From assembly GCA_046541515.1 (NCBI GenBank), contig JBKHDD010000026.1, positions 1 through 41,992 of the forward strand: a stretch of 41,992 bases of DNA, read 5' to 3'. Below are positions 31,408-39,828 of this stretch, piece after piece. The stretch comes from CAYFVR01 sp046541515 (lineage in GTDB: Bacteria > Desulfobacterota > Desulfobacteria > Desulfobacterales > Desulfococcaceae). A program made the translations under genes and the position numbers. The notes under the pieces are model-generated. The model saw nothing but the letters and a program-made list of their open reading frames with translations, was not told the origin of the DNA and ran no database searches. Each line of letters starts with the position of its first letter. The stretch's first letter is position 1.

Positions 31408-32631
31408 ATGTCCCTGACCCTGGAGCTGTTCATCGGCGGCCGATATCTGCGATCCCGCCAGCCCACGGCGTTCATCTCGCTGATCACCCTTCTGTCCGTC
31501 GCGGGGGTTGCGGTGGGAGTGATGGCGCTCATCGTGGTCATCGCGGTCATGGCCGGGTTCGAATCGGACCTCAAGGACCGGATGCTCTCCATTCTCCCCC
31601 ATCTTCAGATCACCGCTCCCGAGGGCGGCATGGCCGATTTTCGCGAGATTTCGGAGGCGGTGCGCGCCCAGCCGGGCGTTCGTTCCGCGGGGCCCTACGT
31701 CGAAAGCCAGGTGATGCTTCGGGCGGAATTCGGCACGGGCGGCGCCCTGCTCAAGGGGATCGAGCCCGGCCGGGTGGACGCCGACGGGCCCCTTGGGGCG
31801 GTTCGTCGGCTGGCCGGCCCGGCGGATTCCGCCGACGGCCCGCCGGGCGTGGCGTTGGGGGAGGAGCTGGCTCGAAACCTGGGCGTGGGAATCGGCGACG
31901 AGGTCTACCTGATTTCCCCCCGGGGCGCGCTCTCGCCGGTGGGGCACATTCCGGCCATGCGCCGGTTTCAGGTGGCCGGTCTGTTTCGCTCGGGCATGTA
32001 CGAATACGACGGGGCGCTGGCCTTCGTTCGGCTTTCCGAAGCCCAGCGGCTGTTGCGCATGGGCGATCGGGTCGGCGGGGTGGAAGCCACGATGACGGAC
32101 CCCGACGAAGCCCGGGAAGTTTCCGCGCGGCTTTCCCGCTCCTTTCCCGCCGATGTGCGCGTCCGGGACTGGACCGAAATGAACCGGACTTTTTTCGCAG
32201 CCCTTCGGCTGGAAAAGACGGCGATGTTCGTGATTCTCACGTTGATCGTTCTGGTGGCCGCCTTTAACATCGCCAACTCCCTGGCCATGACGGTGATGGA
32301 AAAGACCCGGGACATCGCCGTCCTCAAGGCCATGGGGGCCACCGATCGGTCGATTCGTCGAATTTTTGTCATCAAGGGGCTGACCATCGGAGCGGCCGGG
32401 ACGTTGCTGGGCGGGATTATGGGCGTCGGCCTCTGCCTGTTGCTGGGGGCCACCGAATTTCTCCGGCTTCCGGCGGAAGTGTACTACCTCACCGAGATTC
32501 CCGTGCGGCTGGAAGTTTGGAACGTGGCGGCCGTCGCCGGGGCGGCGCTTCTGATCTGCCTGCTGGCGAGCCTGTTGCCGGCCCGGCAGGCCGCCCGGCT
32601 GAATCCGGTGGAAGCCTTCCGCTATGAATGA
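31408..32631 (+). CDS. lolC: lipoprotein-releasing ABC transporter permease (LolC/E)
   Basis: 407 residues. An N-terminal TM (LITLLSVAGVAVGVMALIVVIAVMAGFESDLKDR, the LolC/E hallmark) leads to a MacB-type periplasmic domain (about 50-260). Three TM helices of the FtsX domain follow (MFVILTLIVLVAAFNIANSL, LTIGAAGTLLGGIMGV, and a last one before SLLPARQAARLNPVEA). With LolD it takes mature lipoproteins out of the inner membrane. Only one permease gene is present, as in organisms with a LolF-type homodimer. It overlaps lolD by 8 bases. Confidence 0.94.
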   Translation: MSLTLELFIGGRYLRSRQPTAFISLITLLSVAGVAVGVMALIVVIAVMAGFESDLKDRMLSILPHLQITAPEGGMADFREISEAVRAQPGVRSAGPYVESQVMLRAEFGTGGALLKGIEPGRVDADGPLGAVRRLAGPADSADGPPGVALGEELARNLGVGIGDEVYLISPRGALSPVGHIPAMRRFQVAGLFRSGMYEYDGALAFVRLSEAQRLLRMGDRVGGVEATMTDPDEAREVSARLSRSFPADVRVRDWTEMNRTFFAALRLEKTAMFVILTLIVLVAAFNIANSLAMTVMEKTRDIAVLKAMGATDRSIRRIFVIKGLTIGAAGTLLGGIMGVGLCLLLGATEFLRLPAEVYYLTEIPVRLEVWNVAAVAGAALLICLLASLLPARQAARLNPVEAFRYE

Positions 32632-33334
32632 CGCGGGGGCGGTGGCGTCTTCGGGCGAGCCCTTGCTTTCGGCCCGGGGCCTCTGGAAAGGGTACCGGTC
32701 CGACGGGGGGCGACTGGAGATCCTGCGGGATCTTTCCCTGGATCTGCACCCGGGGGAACGGGTGGCGGTGGTGGGGGCGTCGGGAATCGGAAAATCGACC
32801 CTGCTCCACATTTTGGGCGCCCTGGAGCGGCCCGATCGTGGCCGGGTGACGGTGCGGGGCGAGCCGGTTTTCGACTTGTCGCCCGACCGGCTGGCGCGGT
32901 TCCGGAACGAAACCATCGGTTTCGTCTTCCAGTTTCATCATCTCCTTCCGGAATTCACCGCCCTGGAAAACGCCATGATGCCGTTGCTTATCCATGGCGA
33001 GGGACGGAAGGCGGCGGCCGCGGCGGCCGAGGGCCTGCTGACCCGGGTGGGGCTGAAGGATCGGTTGGGTCATCGGGTGACCGAACTTTCCGGCGGAGAA
33101 CAGCAGCGGGTCGCCCTGGCCCGCGCGCTGGCGCTCCGCCCGTTGTTGTTGCTGGCGGACGAACCCACCGGCAACCTGGACAAGGGGACCAGTGAACAGG
33201 TCCATGCGCTGCTTCGAGAGCTGAACCGGGAGCTTGGAATGACTCTGGTGGTGGTGACCCACAGCCAAGAGCTGGCGGCCTACATGTCGCGTCGGGTCAC
33301 CCTGTCGGACGGGCGACTGGTGGAAATGGATTGA
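32624..33334 (+). CDS. lolD: lipoprotein-releasing ABC transporter ATPase LolD
   Basis: 236 residues. Walker A GASGIGKST, Q-loop FQFHHLLPEFTALEN, signature LSGGEQQR, Walker B LLLADEPTGNLD, and the switch His in VVVTHSQEL are all intact. FQFHHLLPEFTALENAM is characteristic of LolD. It energises lipoprotein release by the LolC-type permease; the start lies within the end of lolC, so the two are translationally coupled. bamA follows after six bases. Confidence 0.95.
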   Translation: MNDAGAVASSGEPLLSARGLWKGYRSDGGRLEILRDLSLDLHPGERVAVVGASGIGKSTLLHILGALERPDRGRVTVRGEPVFDLSPDRLARFRNETIGFVFQFHHLLPEFTALENAMMPLLIHGEGRKAAAAAAEGLLTRVGLKDRLGHRVTELSGGEQQRVALARALALRPLLLLADEPTGNLDKGTSEQVHALLRELNRELGMTLVVVTHSQELAAYMSRRVTLSDGRLVEMD

Positions 33335-33340
33335 TCGACA

Positions 33341-35974
33341 ATGCGCGGATTGGGGTACGGGCTGCTCGGCCTCGTTATGCTGGGCGTGGCGGCGACGACC
33401 GCCTGGTCGTTGGAAACGGTGCAGGTGGCGGTGCTGCCCTTCGACGTAAACGCGGCGGAAGGGGAAGACTATCTTTCCCAGGCGTTGCCCGAGGCCATCC
33501 GCTCCTTCCTGGAACGGGAGGGGGCCGCGGTGGTGGACGCGGAGATTCCGGCCGGCGCCTCCTGGCAGTCGGCGACCCGGCGGGCCGGCGGCATTCGGCA
33601 GTTCGGCGTGTCCCGGGGGGCCGACTATGTGATCTGGGGCAGCCTGACCCGGCTGGGCCAAAAAATCAGCATCGACGCCCGGATGATCGCCACCCTCAGC
33701 GAGGAACCCCCGGCGGCCTTTTACGCGGAAGGCCGGGGAATTGAAAATCTCTCCGCCATCGCGCGGGACCTGGTGCGGGACATGAGCACCCGGCTCTTCA
33801 CCCGGGAGCGGGTGGCTCGGGTCGAGGTTCAGGGAAACCGGCGCATCGGCGCCGACGCCATTCTTCGGGTGATTGAGACCCGACGGGGCGACGTGTTCCT
33901 GGCCAGAAGCCTCTCCGAGGATCTGCGGTCGGTCTACGAGATGGGCTTCTTCGACGACATTCGCATCGAGGCTCAGGACGGCCCCGAAGGGAAGATCATC
34001 ACCTTCGTGGTGACCGAGAAGCCGACGGTCCGCCAGGTGAAAATTGCCGGCAATCGGGTCTACGACGACGAGGAACTTCGGGAAAACCTCACCATCAAGA
34101 CCGGCGCCATCCTCAACGTCTTCGCCATTCGGCGCAACGTTCAGCGCATCGAGGCCCTCTACCGGGACAAGAACTACCACAACGTGGAAGTGACCTACGA
34201 GGTGACGCCCCTGGACAACAATCAGGCCGACGTCTCCTTCGTGATTTCCGAAGGCGAAAAGGTCCGGATCCGGAACATCCGTTTCGTGGGGAACCAGGCC
34301 TACGACGACGACGCGCTCAAGGACCTGATGAAGACCTCCGAGCGGGGATTCTGGTCCTGGATCACCGCCTCTGGAGATTTGAACCGGGACGATCTCAACC
34401 AGGACGTCGTCCGCCTGACGGCCTTTTACCACAACAACGGCTACATCGATGCCCGGGTCGGCGAGCCGGCCATCGAGTACGAGGAGAACTGGATCAACGT
34501 CACCATCCGGATCGACGAAGGCGCCCGGTATCGGGTGGGCAACGTGGACGTGGCCGGCGATCTGATTCGTCCCAAATCGGAACTTCTGGCGCCGCTGGCC
34601 ATTCCCGAGACCGAATTATACAGCCGGGAAGTGGTCCGGAACGACGTTCTCCGGCTTAACGACCTCTATTCCGACGAAGGCTACGCCTACGCCGAGGTCG
34701 TCCCCGCCATCAACCGGCGGGAAGACGAGCGGGTGGTCGATCTCACCTTCCAGATCGACAAGGGGCGGCAGGTCTATTTCGAACGGATCCAGATATCGGG
34801 CAACACCAAAACCCGGGACAAGGTCATCCGGCGGGAGCTTCGGGTTGTGGAGGGCGGCCTTTTCAGCGGCCGGGACATTCAGCGCGGCCTTCGGAACCTT
34901 CGTCGGCTGGACTTTTTCGAGGACATCAAGGTCAATACCCGGCCGGGCGCCGCCGAAGACCGGATGTTGCTGGACATCGATGTGACGGAAAAGCCCACCG
35001 GCACCTTCAGTTTCGGCGGCGGATTCAGCAGCACGGAGGGGGTCTTCGGCATGGCCTCCATTTCCCAGCGCAATCTGTTCGGTCTCGGGCAGATTCTTCG
35101 GCTGCGGGCCGAGGTGGGCGGCATTACCACCCGTTTCACCCTCGGCTTCACCGAGCCTTGGCTCTTCGACGTCCCGCTTTCCGCCGGCTTCGACCTCTAC
35201 AACTGGGAGCGGGACTACGACACCTACGACAAGGACAGCACCGGGGGCGCGGTGCGCTTCGGATATCCGGTCTTCGATTTCACCCGCGCCTTTTTAAGCT
35301 ACCGATACGACCTCAGCGAGGTGACCGACGTGGACGAGGACGCCGCCCGGGAGGTCCGGGAGCTGGAGGGCGAGCTGGCCACCAGCAGTCTCACCGCCTC
35401 CCTGCGGTACGACTCCCGGGACCGGGCCTTCAATCCCACCGAGGGCGGAATCCACAGCGTCAGCGTGGAATATGCCGGTCTGGGCGGCGACATCGCCTTC
35501 ACCAAGGTCTTGGCGGAAACCGGCCAGTATTTTCCGCTGTTTTGGGAGACCGTGGGCTTCCTCCATGGCGAGGGCGGCTGGGTGACCGAGAACAGCGGCG
35601 GCATCCTGCCCGACTACGAGAAATTTTATCTGGGCGGCATCAACTCCCTCCGGGGCTTCGACTGGCGCGACGTGAGTCTGGAGGACGAGGAGGGCGCGGA
35701 AATTGGCGGATTCAAATACATTCAGTTTAACGCCGAGTTCATTTTTCCGCTCATCCAGGACGCCGGCTTGGTCGGCTTGTTGTTCTACGACACCGGAAAC
35801 GTGTTCGACGACGACGAGGAGATCAAATTCGATCGGCTTCGGCAGAGCGCCGGCTTCGGGTTCCGCTGGTACTCTCCCATGGGGCCGATCCGGATCGAGT
35901 ACGGATTTATCCTCGACCGGGAAGAAGACGAGGAATCCGGGCGTTGGGAATTCTCCATGGGGAGTTCCTTTTAG
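33341..35974 (+). CDS. bamA: outer membrane assembly factor BamA, with extra N-terminal domain
   Basis: 877 residues, longer than the 800 or so of E. coli. A signal peptide (1-23) is followed by an extra domain at about 25-155 (VQVAVLPFDVNAAE, GADYVIWGSLTRLG, ISIDARMIATLS) that resembles the TolB/CsgG-type N-terminal fold. Five POTRA repeats follow (about 158-540), each beginning with a V.V.GN-type strand (VEVQGNRRI, VKIAGNRVY, IRFVGNQAY, VDVAGDLIR, IQISGNTKT). The beta-barrel carries LGGINSLRGF with the lid-lock RGF motif and ends in Phe. It inserts outer-membrane proteins. It begins 6 bases after lolD with a weak SD. Confidence 0.96.
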   Translation: MRGLGYGLLGLVMLGVAATTAWSLETVQVAVLPFDVNAAEGEDYLSQALPEAIRSFLEREGAAVVDAEIPAGASWQSATRRAGGIRQFGVSRGADYVIWGSLTRLGQKISIDARMIATLSEEPPAAFYAEGRGIENLSAIARDLVRDMSTRLFTRERVARVEVQGNRRIGADAILRVIETRRGDVFLARSLSEDLRSVYEMGFFDDIRIEAQDGPEGKIITFVVTEKPTVRQVKIAGNRVYDDEELRENLTIKTGAILNVFAIRRNVQRIEALYRDKNYHNVEVTYEVTPLDNNQADVSFVISEGEKVRIRNIRFVGNQAYDDDALKDLMKTSERGFWSWITASGDLNRDDLNQDVVRLTAFYHNNGYIDARVGEPAIEYEENWINVTIRIDEGARYRVGNVDVAGDLIRPKSELLAPLAIPETELYSREVVRNDVLRLNDLYSDEGYAYAEVVPAINRREDERVVDLTFQIDKGRQVYFERIQISGNTKTRDKVIRRELRVVEGGLFSGRDIQRGLRNLRRLDFFEDIKVNTRPGAAEDRMLLDIDVTEKPTGTFSFGGGFSSTEGVFGMASISQRNLFGLGQILRLRAEVGGITTRFTLGFTEPWLFDVPLSAGFDLYNWERDYDTYDKDSTGGAVRFGYPVFDFTRAFLSYRYDLSEVTDVDEDAAREVRELEGELATSSLTASLRYDSRDRAFNPTEGGIHSVSVEYAGLGGDIAFTKVLAETGQYFPLFWETVGFLHGEGGWVTENSGGILPDYEKFYLGGINSLRGFDWRDVSLEDEEGAEIGGFKYIQFNAEFIFPLIQDAGLVGLLFYDTGNVFDDDEEIKFDRLRQSAGFGFRWYSPMGPIRIEYGFILDREEDEESGRWEFSMGSSF

Positions 35975-36010
35975 TCCGGCCCATCCCATGCCTGTTCGAA
36001 TCGTCCCATT

Positions 36011-36031
36011 CGGACCGGCCGGGGCGGTCCG
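36011..36031 (+). other. hairpin between bamA and ompH
   Basis: CGGACCG (36011-36017) and CGGTCCG (36025-36031) form a perfect 7-bp stem over a 7-base loop, followed by ATTCTGTTT. It could be a leaky terminator or an mRNA stabiliser in the 147-base gap that separates bamA from ompH. Confidence 0.4.
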
Positions 36032-36121
36032 ATTCTGTTTCCTTCGGACCCTCCCGATTTTCATTCCAAGCCCGACGGGTCCCGGTCGCGGCCGGAGGCC
36101 CTGCCACGCAAAGGAGGCCAT

Positions 36122-36652
36122 GTGAAGACTTTTAAAATTCGCACCGCAATTGTCGCCGCGCCGCTGGCGGCGTTGTTTCTTCTCGCTCCGACCGGAACCG
36201 CGGTCGCCCAAAACAAAATCGGCGTGATCGACTTTCAGCGGGTTCTTCGGGAATCCATCGGCGGAAAGGCGGCCAAGGCGGAAATCGAAAGCCGGGGCGA
36301 GTCGATCGAGGCAAGCCTGAAAAAGGAGCGCGACGACCTGGAGCGATTGAAGACCAAGCTGGAGGCCGAGGCCCGCGTCATGAGCGTCGAACGGCGGGAA
36401 GAGGAGGAGCGGCAGTTCCGGATTCGGGTCAACGATTTCAAATCGCTTCAGCAAAAGCGGGCCCGGGAGTTCAAGCGGTTCGAAGGGGAAGTGATCGAGC
36501 GGGTGCAGAGGGAGGTGTTCGAGCTGGTGAACCAGATCGGCGACAAGAACGGTTTCACCCTGATCGCGGAAAAGGGCCTGATCCTGTACAACGACGATTC
36601 CATCGACGTGACCGATCAGCTCATCACCCTTTACAACGCCCAGAAGCGGTAG
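36122..36652 (+). CDS. ompH: periplasmic chaperone OmpH/Skp
   Basis: 176 residues from a GTG start (36122) behind AAGGAGG (36111-36117); the overlapping ATG one base earlier is out of frame. A signal peptide ends at TAVA/QNKIG (about residue 29). The mature protein begins with the Skp pattern NKIGVIDFQRVLRES and has long charged helices (about 45-135: KKERDDLERLKTKLEAEAR) that form the tentacles of the trimer. The end, GFTLIAEKGLILYNDDSIDVTDQLI, is the conserved base of the fold. It chaperones outer-membrane proteins to BamA. lpxD follows after 4 bases. Confidence 0.95.
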   Translation: MKTFKIRTAIVAAPLAALFLLAPTGTAVAQNKIGVIDFQRVLRESIGGKAAKAEIESRGESIEASLKKERDDLERLKTKLEAEARVMSVERREEEERQFRIRVNDFKSLQQKRAREFKRFEGEVIERVQREVFELVNQIGDKNGFTLIAEKGLILYNDDSIDVTDQLITLYNAQKR

Positions 36653-36656
36653 CGAG

Positions 36657-37679
36657 ATGGAACGGACCCTTTCGGCGCTGGCCGAGGCGGTCGGCGGCGA
36701 GGCGAGGGGGGACGGGGCGTTCCGGGTCGCCGGGGCGGCCCCCTTCGAAACCGCCGGCCCGGACCAGATCGCCCTGGCCGGCGGCAAAGCCTACCTGAAG
36801 CGGATTGACGATTGCCGGGCCGGGGCGTTCATCGTGCCCCGGGGCGTGGAACTTCCCGGCCGCAATCTGTTGGCGACGGAAAACCCCCATGCCGCCTTCG
36901 CCCGGATTCTCGGCCTCTTCCATCCCAGAACCTCCGTGGTGGACCGCATCAGCCCTCGGGCCGAAATTGGCGAGGGTTTTCAATGCGGACGACCGGTGGA
37001 CATCGCCCCCTTCGTGACCATCGGAAACGGGGTGCGTCTGGGCGAGCGGGTGCGGCTTCATCCCGGCGTGGTGCTGGAGGACGGGGTGACCCTGGGGGAC
37101 GATACCGAGTTGTTCGGCCATGTGGTGGTCCGGTGGGGCTGCCGAATCGGAAGCCGGGTCATTATCCATTCGGGCACAGTGATCGGTTCCGACGGTTTCG
37201 GCTTCGCGCCGGACGGGGAGGCCTACGTCAAGATTCCCCACACCGGCCGGGTGGAGATCGGCGACGACGTGGAAATCGGCGCCTTGAACGCCATCGACCG
37301 GGCCACCTTCGGCCAAACGCGGATTGGCTCCGGCGTGAAAACCGACAATCTGGTCCATGTGGCCCACAATGTGACGGTGGGCGAAAACAGCGTCTTGGTG
37401 GCCCAGGTGGGGATTTCCGGAAGCGCCACCATCGGCCGTCACGCCGTGCTGGCCGGCCAGGCCGGGATTTCGGGTCACCTGACCATCGGCGACAACGTCA
37501 CCATCGGCCCCCAGGCGGGCGTGGCCCAGTCGGTGGAAGACGGCCAGGTGGTTTCCGGGTCGCCGGAAATGCCCCACAAACAATGGCTCCGGGTTCAGCG
37601 GACGCTGCCCCGGCTCCCGGAAATGAAGCGGCAACTGGCCGATTTGGACCGGCGGCTGCGCGCCATCGAGGAATCATGA
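36657..37679 (+). CDS. lpxD: UDP-3-O-(3-hydroxyacyl)glucosamine N-acyltransferase
   Basis: 340 residues. An N-terminal uridine-binding domain (about 1-95) precedes a left-handed beta-helix of hexapeptide repeats (IGNGVR, LGERVR, and on) and a C-terminal helical hairpin (LPEMKRQLADLDRRLRA). The catalytic His is His237 in NLVHVAHNV (E. coli His239). DGFGFAPDG and VKIPHTGRV are LpxD-specific. It adds the second 3-hydroxyacyl chain in lipid A synthesis. Its stop overlaps the fabZ start (ATGA). Confidence 0.96.
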   Translation: MERTLSALAEAVGGEARGDGAFRVAGAAPFETAGPDQIALAGGKAYLKRIDDCRAGAFIVPRGVELPGRNLLATENPHAAFARILGLFHPRTSVVDRISPRAEIGEGFQCGRPVDIAPFVTIGNGVRLGERVRLHPGVVLEDGVTLGDDTELFGHVVVRWGCRIGSRVIIHSGTVIGSDGFGFAPDGEAYVKIPHTGRVEIGDDVEIGALNAIDRATFGQTRIGSGVKTDNLVHVAHNVTVGENSVLVAQVGISGSATIGRHAVLAGQAGISGHLTIGDNVTIGPQAGVAQSVEDGQVVSGSPEMPHKQWLRVQRTLPRLPEMKRQLADLDRRLRAIEES

Positions 37680-38122
37680 GCGAATCCTTCAATCCGCAAA
37701 AGATCCTGGAATATCTGCCCCACCGGTATCCGTTTCTGCTGGTGGATCGGGTGCTGGAGGTGGAAACCGGCCGGCGGCTGGTGGCCCTCAAAAACGTGAG
37801 TTTCAACGAACCCTTTTTCGCCGGCCATTTTCCCGGCTATCCGGTGATGCCGGGCGTGCTGATCATCGAGGCCCTGGCCCAGGCCGGCGGGTTGCTGGTG
37901 CTGGACGCCCAGCCGCCGGAGCGCCGGGGCGCGCCGATTTTTTTTATGGGAATGGACCGGGTCCGGTTTCGAAAGCCGGTGCGGCCGGGGGATCAGCTTC
38001 GGCTGGAGGTGGAAATGATCAAGAGTCGCGGGCAAGTGGTGAAAATGGGCGGAGTGGCCTTCGTGGAAGGGGAAAAAGTGGCCGAAGCCCAGGTCATGGC
38101 CACCTTCGGGGAGCCATCGTGA
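37676..38122 (+). CDS. fabZ: 3-hydroxyacyl-ACP dehydratase FabZ
   Basis: 148 residues, hot-dog fold. The start overlaps the lpxD stop (ATGA, 37676-37679). LPHRYPFLLVDRV, then the catalytic His51 in GHFPGYPVMPG and Glu65 in IIEALAQAGG, then VRFRKPVRPGDQL. It dehydrates 3-hydroxyacyl-ACP and so competes with LpxA and LpxD for the same substrate, which may be why it sits between them. It overlaps lpxA by 4 bases. Confidence 0.97.
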   Translation: MSESFNPQKILEYLPHRYPFLLVDRVLEVETGRRLVALKNVSFNEPFFAGHFPGYPVMPGVLIIEALAQAGGLLVLDAQPPERRGAPIFFMGMDRVRFRKPVRPGDQLRLEVEMIKSRGQVVKMGGVAFVEGEKVAEAQVMATFGEPS

Positions 38123-38889
38123 TTCATCCCACGGCCATTGTGGATCCCGGCGCGGAATTGGGGGAGCGGGTCTCCATTGGACCCTACTCGGTCATCGGGG
38201 ATCACGTCCGAATCGGCGACGGGGTGCGGATCGGCCCCCACGTCGCCATCGATCCCTACGTGGAAATCGGACCGGGGTGCGAAATTTTCCAGTTCGCCGC
38301 CATCGGCGCGGCCCCCCAGGCCATCAAGTTCGGCGGGGAGGAGACCTGGGTCCGGATCGGCCGAAATTCGGTTATCCGGGAGTTCGTGACCATTCACCGG
38401 GGCACCGAATTCGGCGGCGGTCTTACCGAGGTTGGCGAGGAAAATTTCCTGATGGCCTACTGCCACATCGCCCACGATTGCCGTCTGGGCCGGCAGGTGA
38501 TCATGGCCAACAACGCCACCCTGGCGGGTCACATCGCCATCGGCGACTACGTTACCGTGGGCGGGCTGGTGGCCGTTCATCAGTTTGTTCGGGTGGGCGA
38601 TTACGCCTACGTGGGCGGCAAGTCGGCCGTGGTGAAGGACATCCCCCCCTACGTCATCGCCGCCGGAGACCGGGCCAGGCTCCGCGGCCTCAACACCGTG
38701 GGGCTCAAACGCCGGGGCATGAGCGACCAGACCCTTTCCGCCCTCAAAAAGACCTACCGGATCATTTTTCGCGTTGGGTTGACGTTGAACGAGGCGCTCC
38801 AGCGGGTTCGCGCCGAAGTGGAACCCACGCCGGAGGTGACCGGTTTCATTGAATTCATTCAGGGTTCCACCCGAGGGATTACCCGGTAG
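38119..38889 (+). CDS. lpxA: UDP-N-acetylglucosamine acyltransferase LpxA
   Basis: 256 residues from a GTG start overlapping the fabZ stop (GTGA). Hexapeptide beta-helix (IHPTAIVDPGAELGE onward) with the catalytic His119 in CHIAHDC. The chain-length position equal to E. coli Gly173 is a Gly (Gly167 in YAYVGGKSAV), which suggests preference for a C14 3-hydroxyacyl chain. A helical C-terminal domain follows PPYVIAAGDRARLRGLN. First step of lipid A synthesis. If the neighbouring oxidoreductase is GnnA-like, the acceptor could be UDP-GlcNAc3N. Confidence 0.96.
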   Translation: MIHPTAIVDPGAELGERVSIGPYSVIGDHVRIGDGVRIGPHVAIDPYVEIGPGCEIFQFAAIGAAPQAIKFGGEETWVRIGRNSVIREFVTIHRGTEFGGGLTEVGEENFLMAYCHIAHDCRLGRQVIMANNATLAGHIAIGDYVTVGGLVAVHQFVRVGDYAYVGGKSAVVKDIPPYVIAAGDRARLRGLNTVGLKRRGMSDQTLSALKKTYRIIFRVGLTLNEALQRVRAEVEPTPEVTGFIEFIQGSTRGITR

Positions 38890-38892
38890 CCC

Positions 38893-39753
38893 ATGGCCGG
38901 GGAGAATGCGGAACCGATCCCGGCGACGGCGGCCGGCGCCATCGGCCTGATCGCCGGGGGCGGGCAGTTTCCCCTGCTCTTCGCCGAGCGGGCCCGGGAA
39001 CGGGGATACGCCGTCTACGCGGCCGCCTATCTTGGCGAGGCCGACCGCTCTCTGGCCGATCGGGTGGACGCGGTGGAATGGCTCCACCTGGGGCAGGTGC
39101 GCCGGCTGATTCGGTATTTCAAAAAGAATGGCGTCTCCCGGGCGGTGATGATGGGCTCCATCCGGAAGACCCGGATATTCACCGACGTGCGCCCGGACAC
39201 CAAGGCCATCGCCATTCTGGCCCGCATGCGCCACACCCACGACGACGGGGTGTTGCGGGCCTTCGCAGACGCTCTGGACGGGGAAGGCATCGCCATCCAG
39301 TCTTCCACGTTCCTGCTTCCCGAGCTGCTGGCCCGGCCCGGCTGCTGGACCCGCCGAAAGCCGTCCCGGGACGAGCGCAACGACATCGCCCTGGGCTGGC
39401 GTCTGGCGATGGAGATCGGCCGGATGGACATCGGCCAGTGCGTGGTGGTGGGCGGCGGCTCCGTTTTGGCGGTGGAGGCCATCGACGGCACCGACGCCAC
39501 CCTGGAGCGGGGCGGCGGGCTGGGCGCGGGCGAGGCCGTGGCGGTGAAGGTCTGCAAGCCCAACCAGGACGCCCGCTTCGACGTTCCGGCGGTGGGCGCC
39601 GGGACGGTGCAAACCATGATCCGCGCCAACGTCCGGGCGCTGGCCGTGGAAGCCGGCCGGGCGGTGGTATTCGACCGGGAGGCCATGATCCGCCTGGCGG
39701 ACGAGGCCGGCATCGCCATCGTCGCCCTGGAACCCGACGGGTCGATTCCCTGA
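38893..39753 (+). CDS. lpxI: UDP-2,3-diacylglucosamine pyrophosphatase LpxI
   Basis: 286 residues. AIGLIAGGGQFPLLFAERARE at the start, then HLGQVRRLIRYFKKNGV, VMMGSIRK, and the C-terminal active-site segment VCKPNQDARFDVPAVG with its conserved Asp226 and Asp230. These are the marks of LpxI (DUF1009), which replaces LpxH in many alpha- and deltaproteobacteria and hydrolyses UDP-2,3-diacylglucosamine to lipid X. It starts 3 bases after lpxA. Confidence 0.94.
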   Translation: MAGENAEPIPATAAGAIGLIAGGGQFPLLFAERARERGYAVYAAAYLGEADRSLADRVDAVEWLHLGQVRRLIRYFKKNGVSRAVMMGSIRKTRIFTDVRPDTKAIAILARMRHTHDDGVLRAFADALDGEGIAIQSSTFLLPELLARPGCWTRRKPSRDERNDIALGWRLAMEIGRMDIGQCVVVGGGSVLAVEAIDGTDATLERGGGLGAGEAVAVKVCKPNQDARFDVPAVGAGTVQTMIRANVRALAVEAGRAVVFDREAMIRLADEAGIAIVALEPDGSIP

Positions 39754-39828
39754 AGGTCCATGACGTTTTTCGAGACGCGTGGCGGACCCGTTTCCCAACT
39801 TCCGAAAGAACCGGCAGGAGAGGATTGG

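Noticed and set aside
29656..32916. A very long open frame on the minus strand across lysS, lolC and lolD
   Set aside because: It is antisense to three unmistakable genes; GC-rich codon use leaves the opposite strand free of stops. Its translation is Pro/Gly/His/Arg-rich without any family motif.
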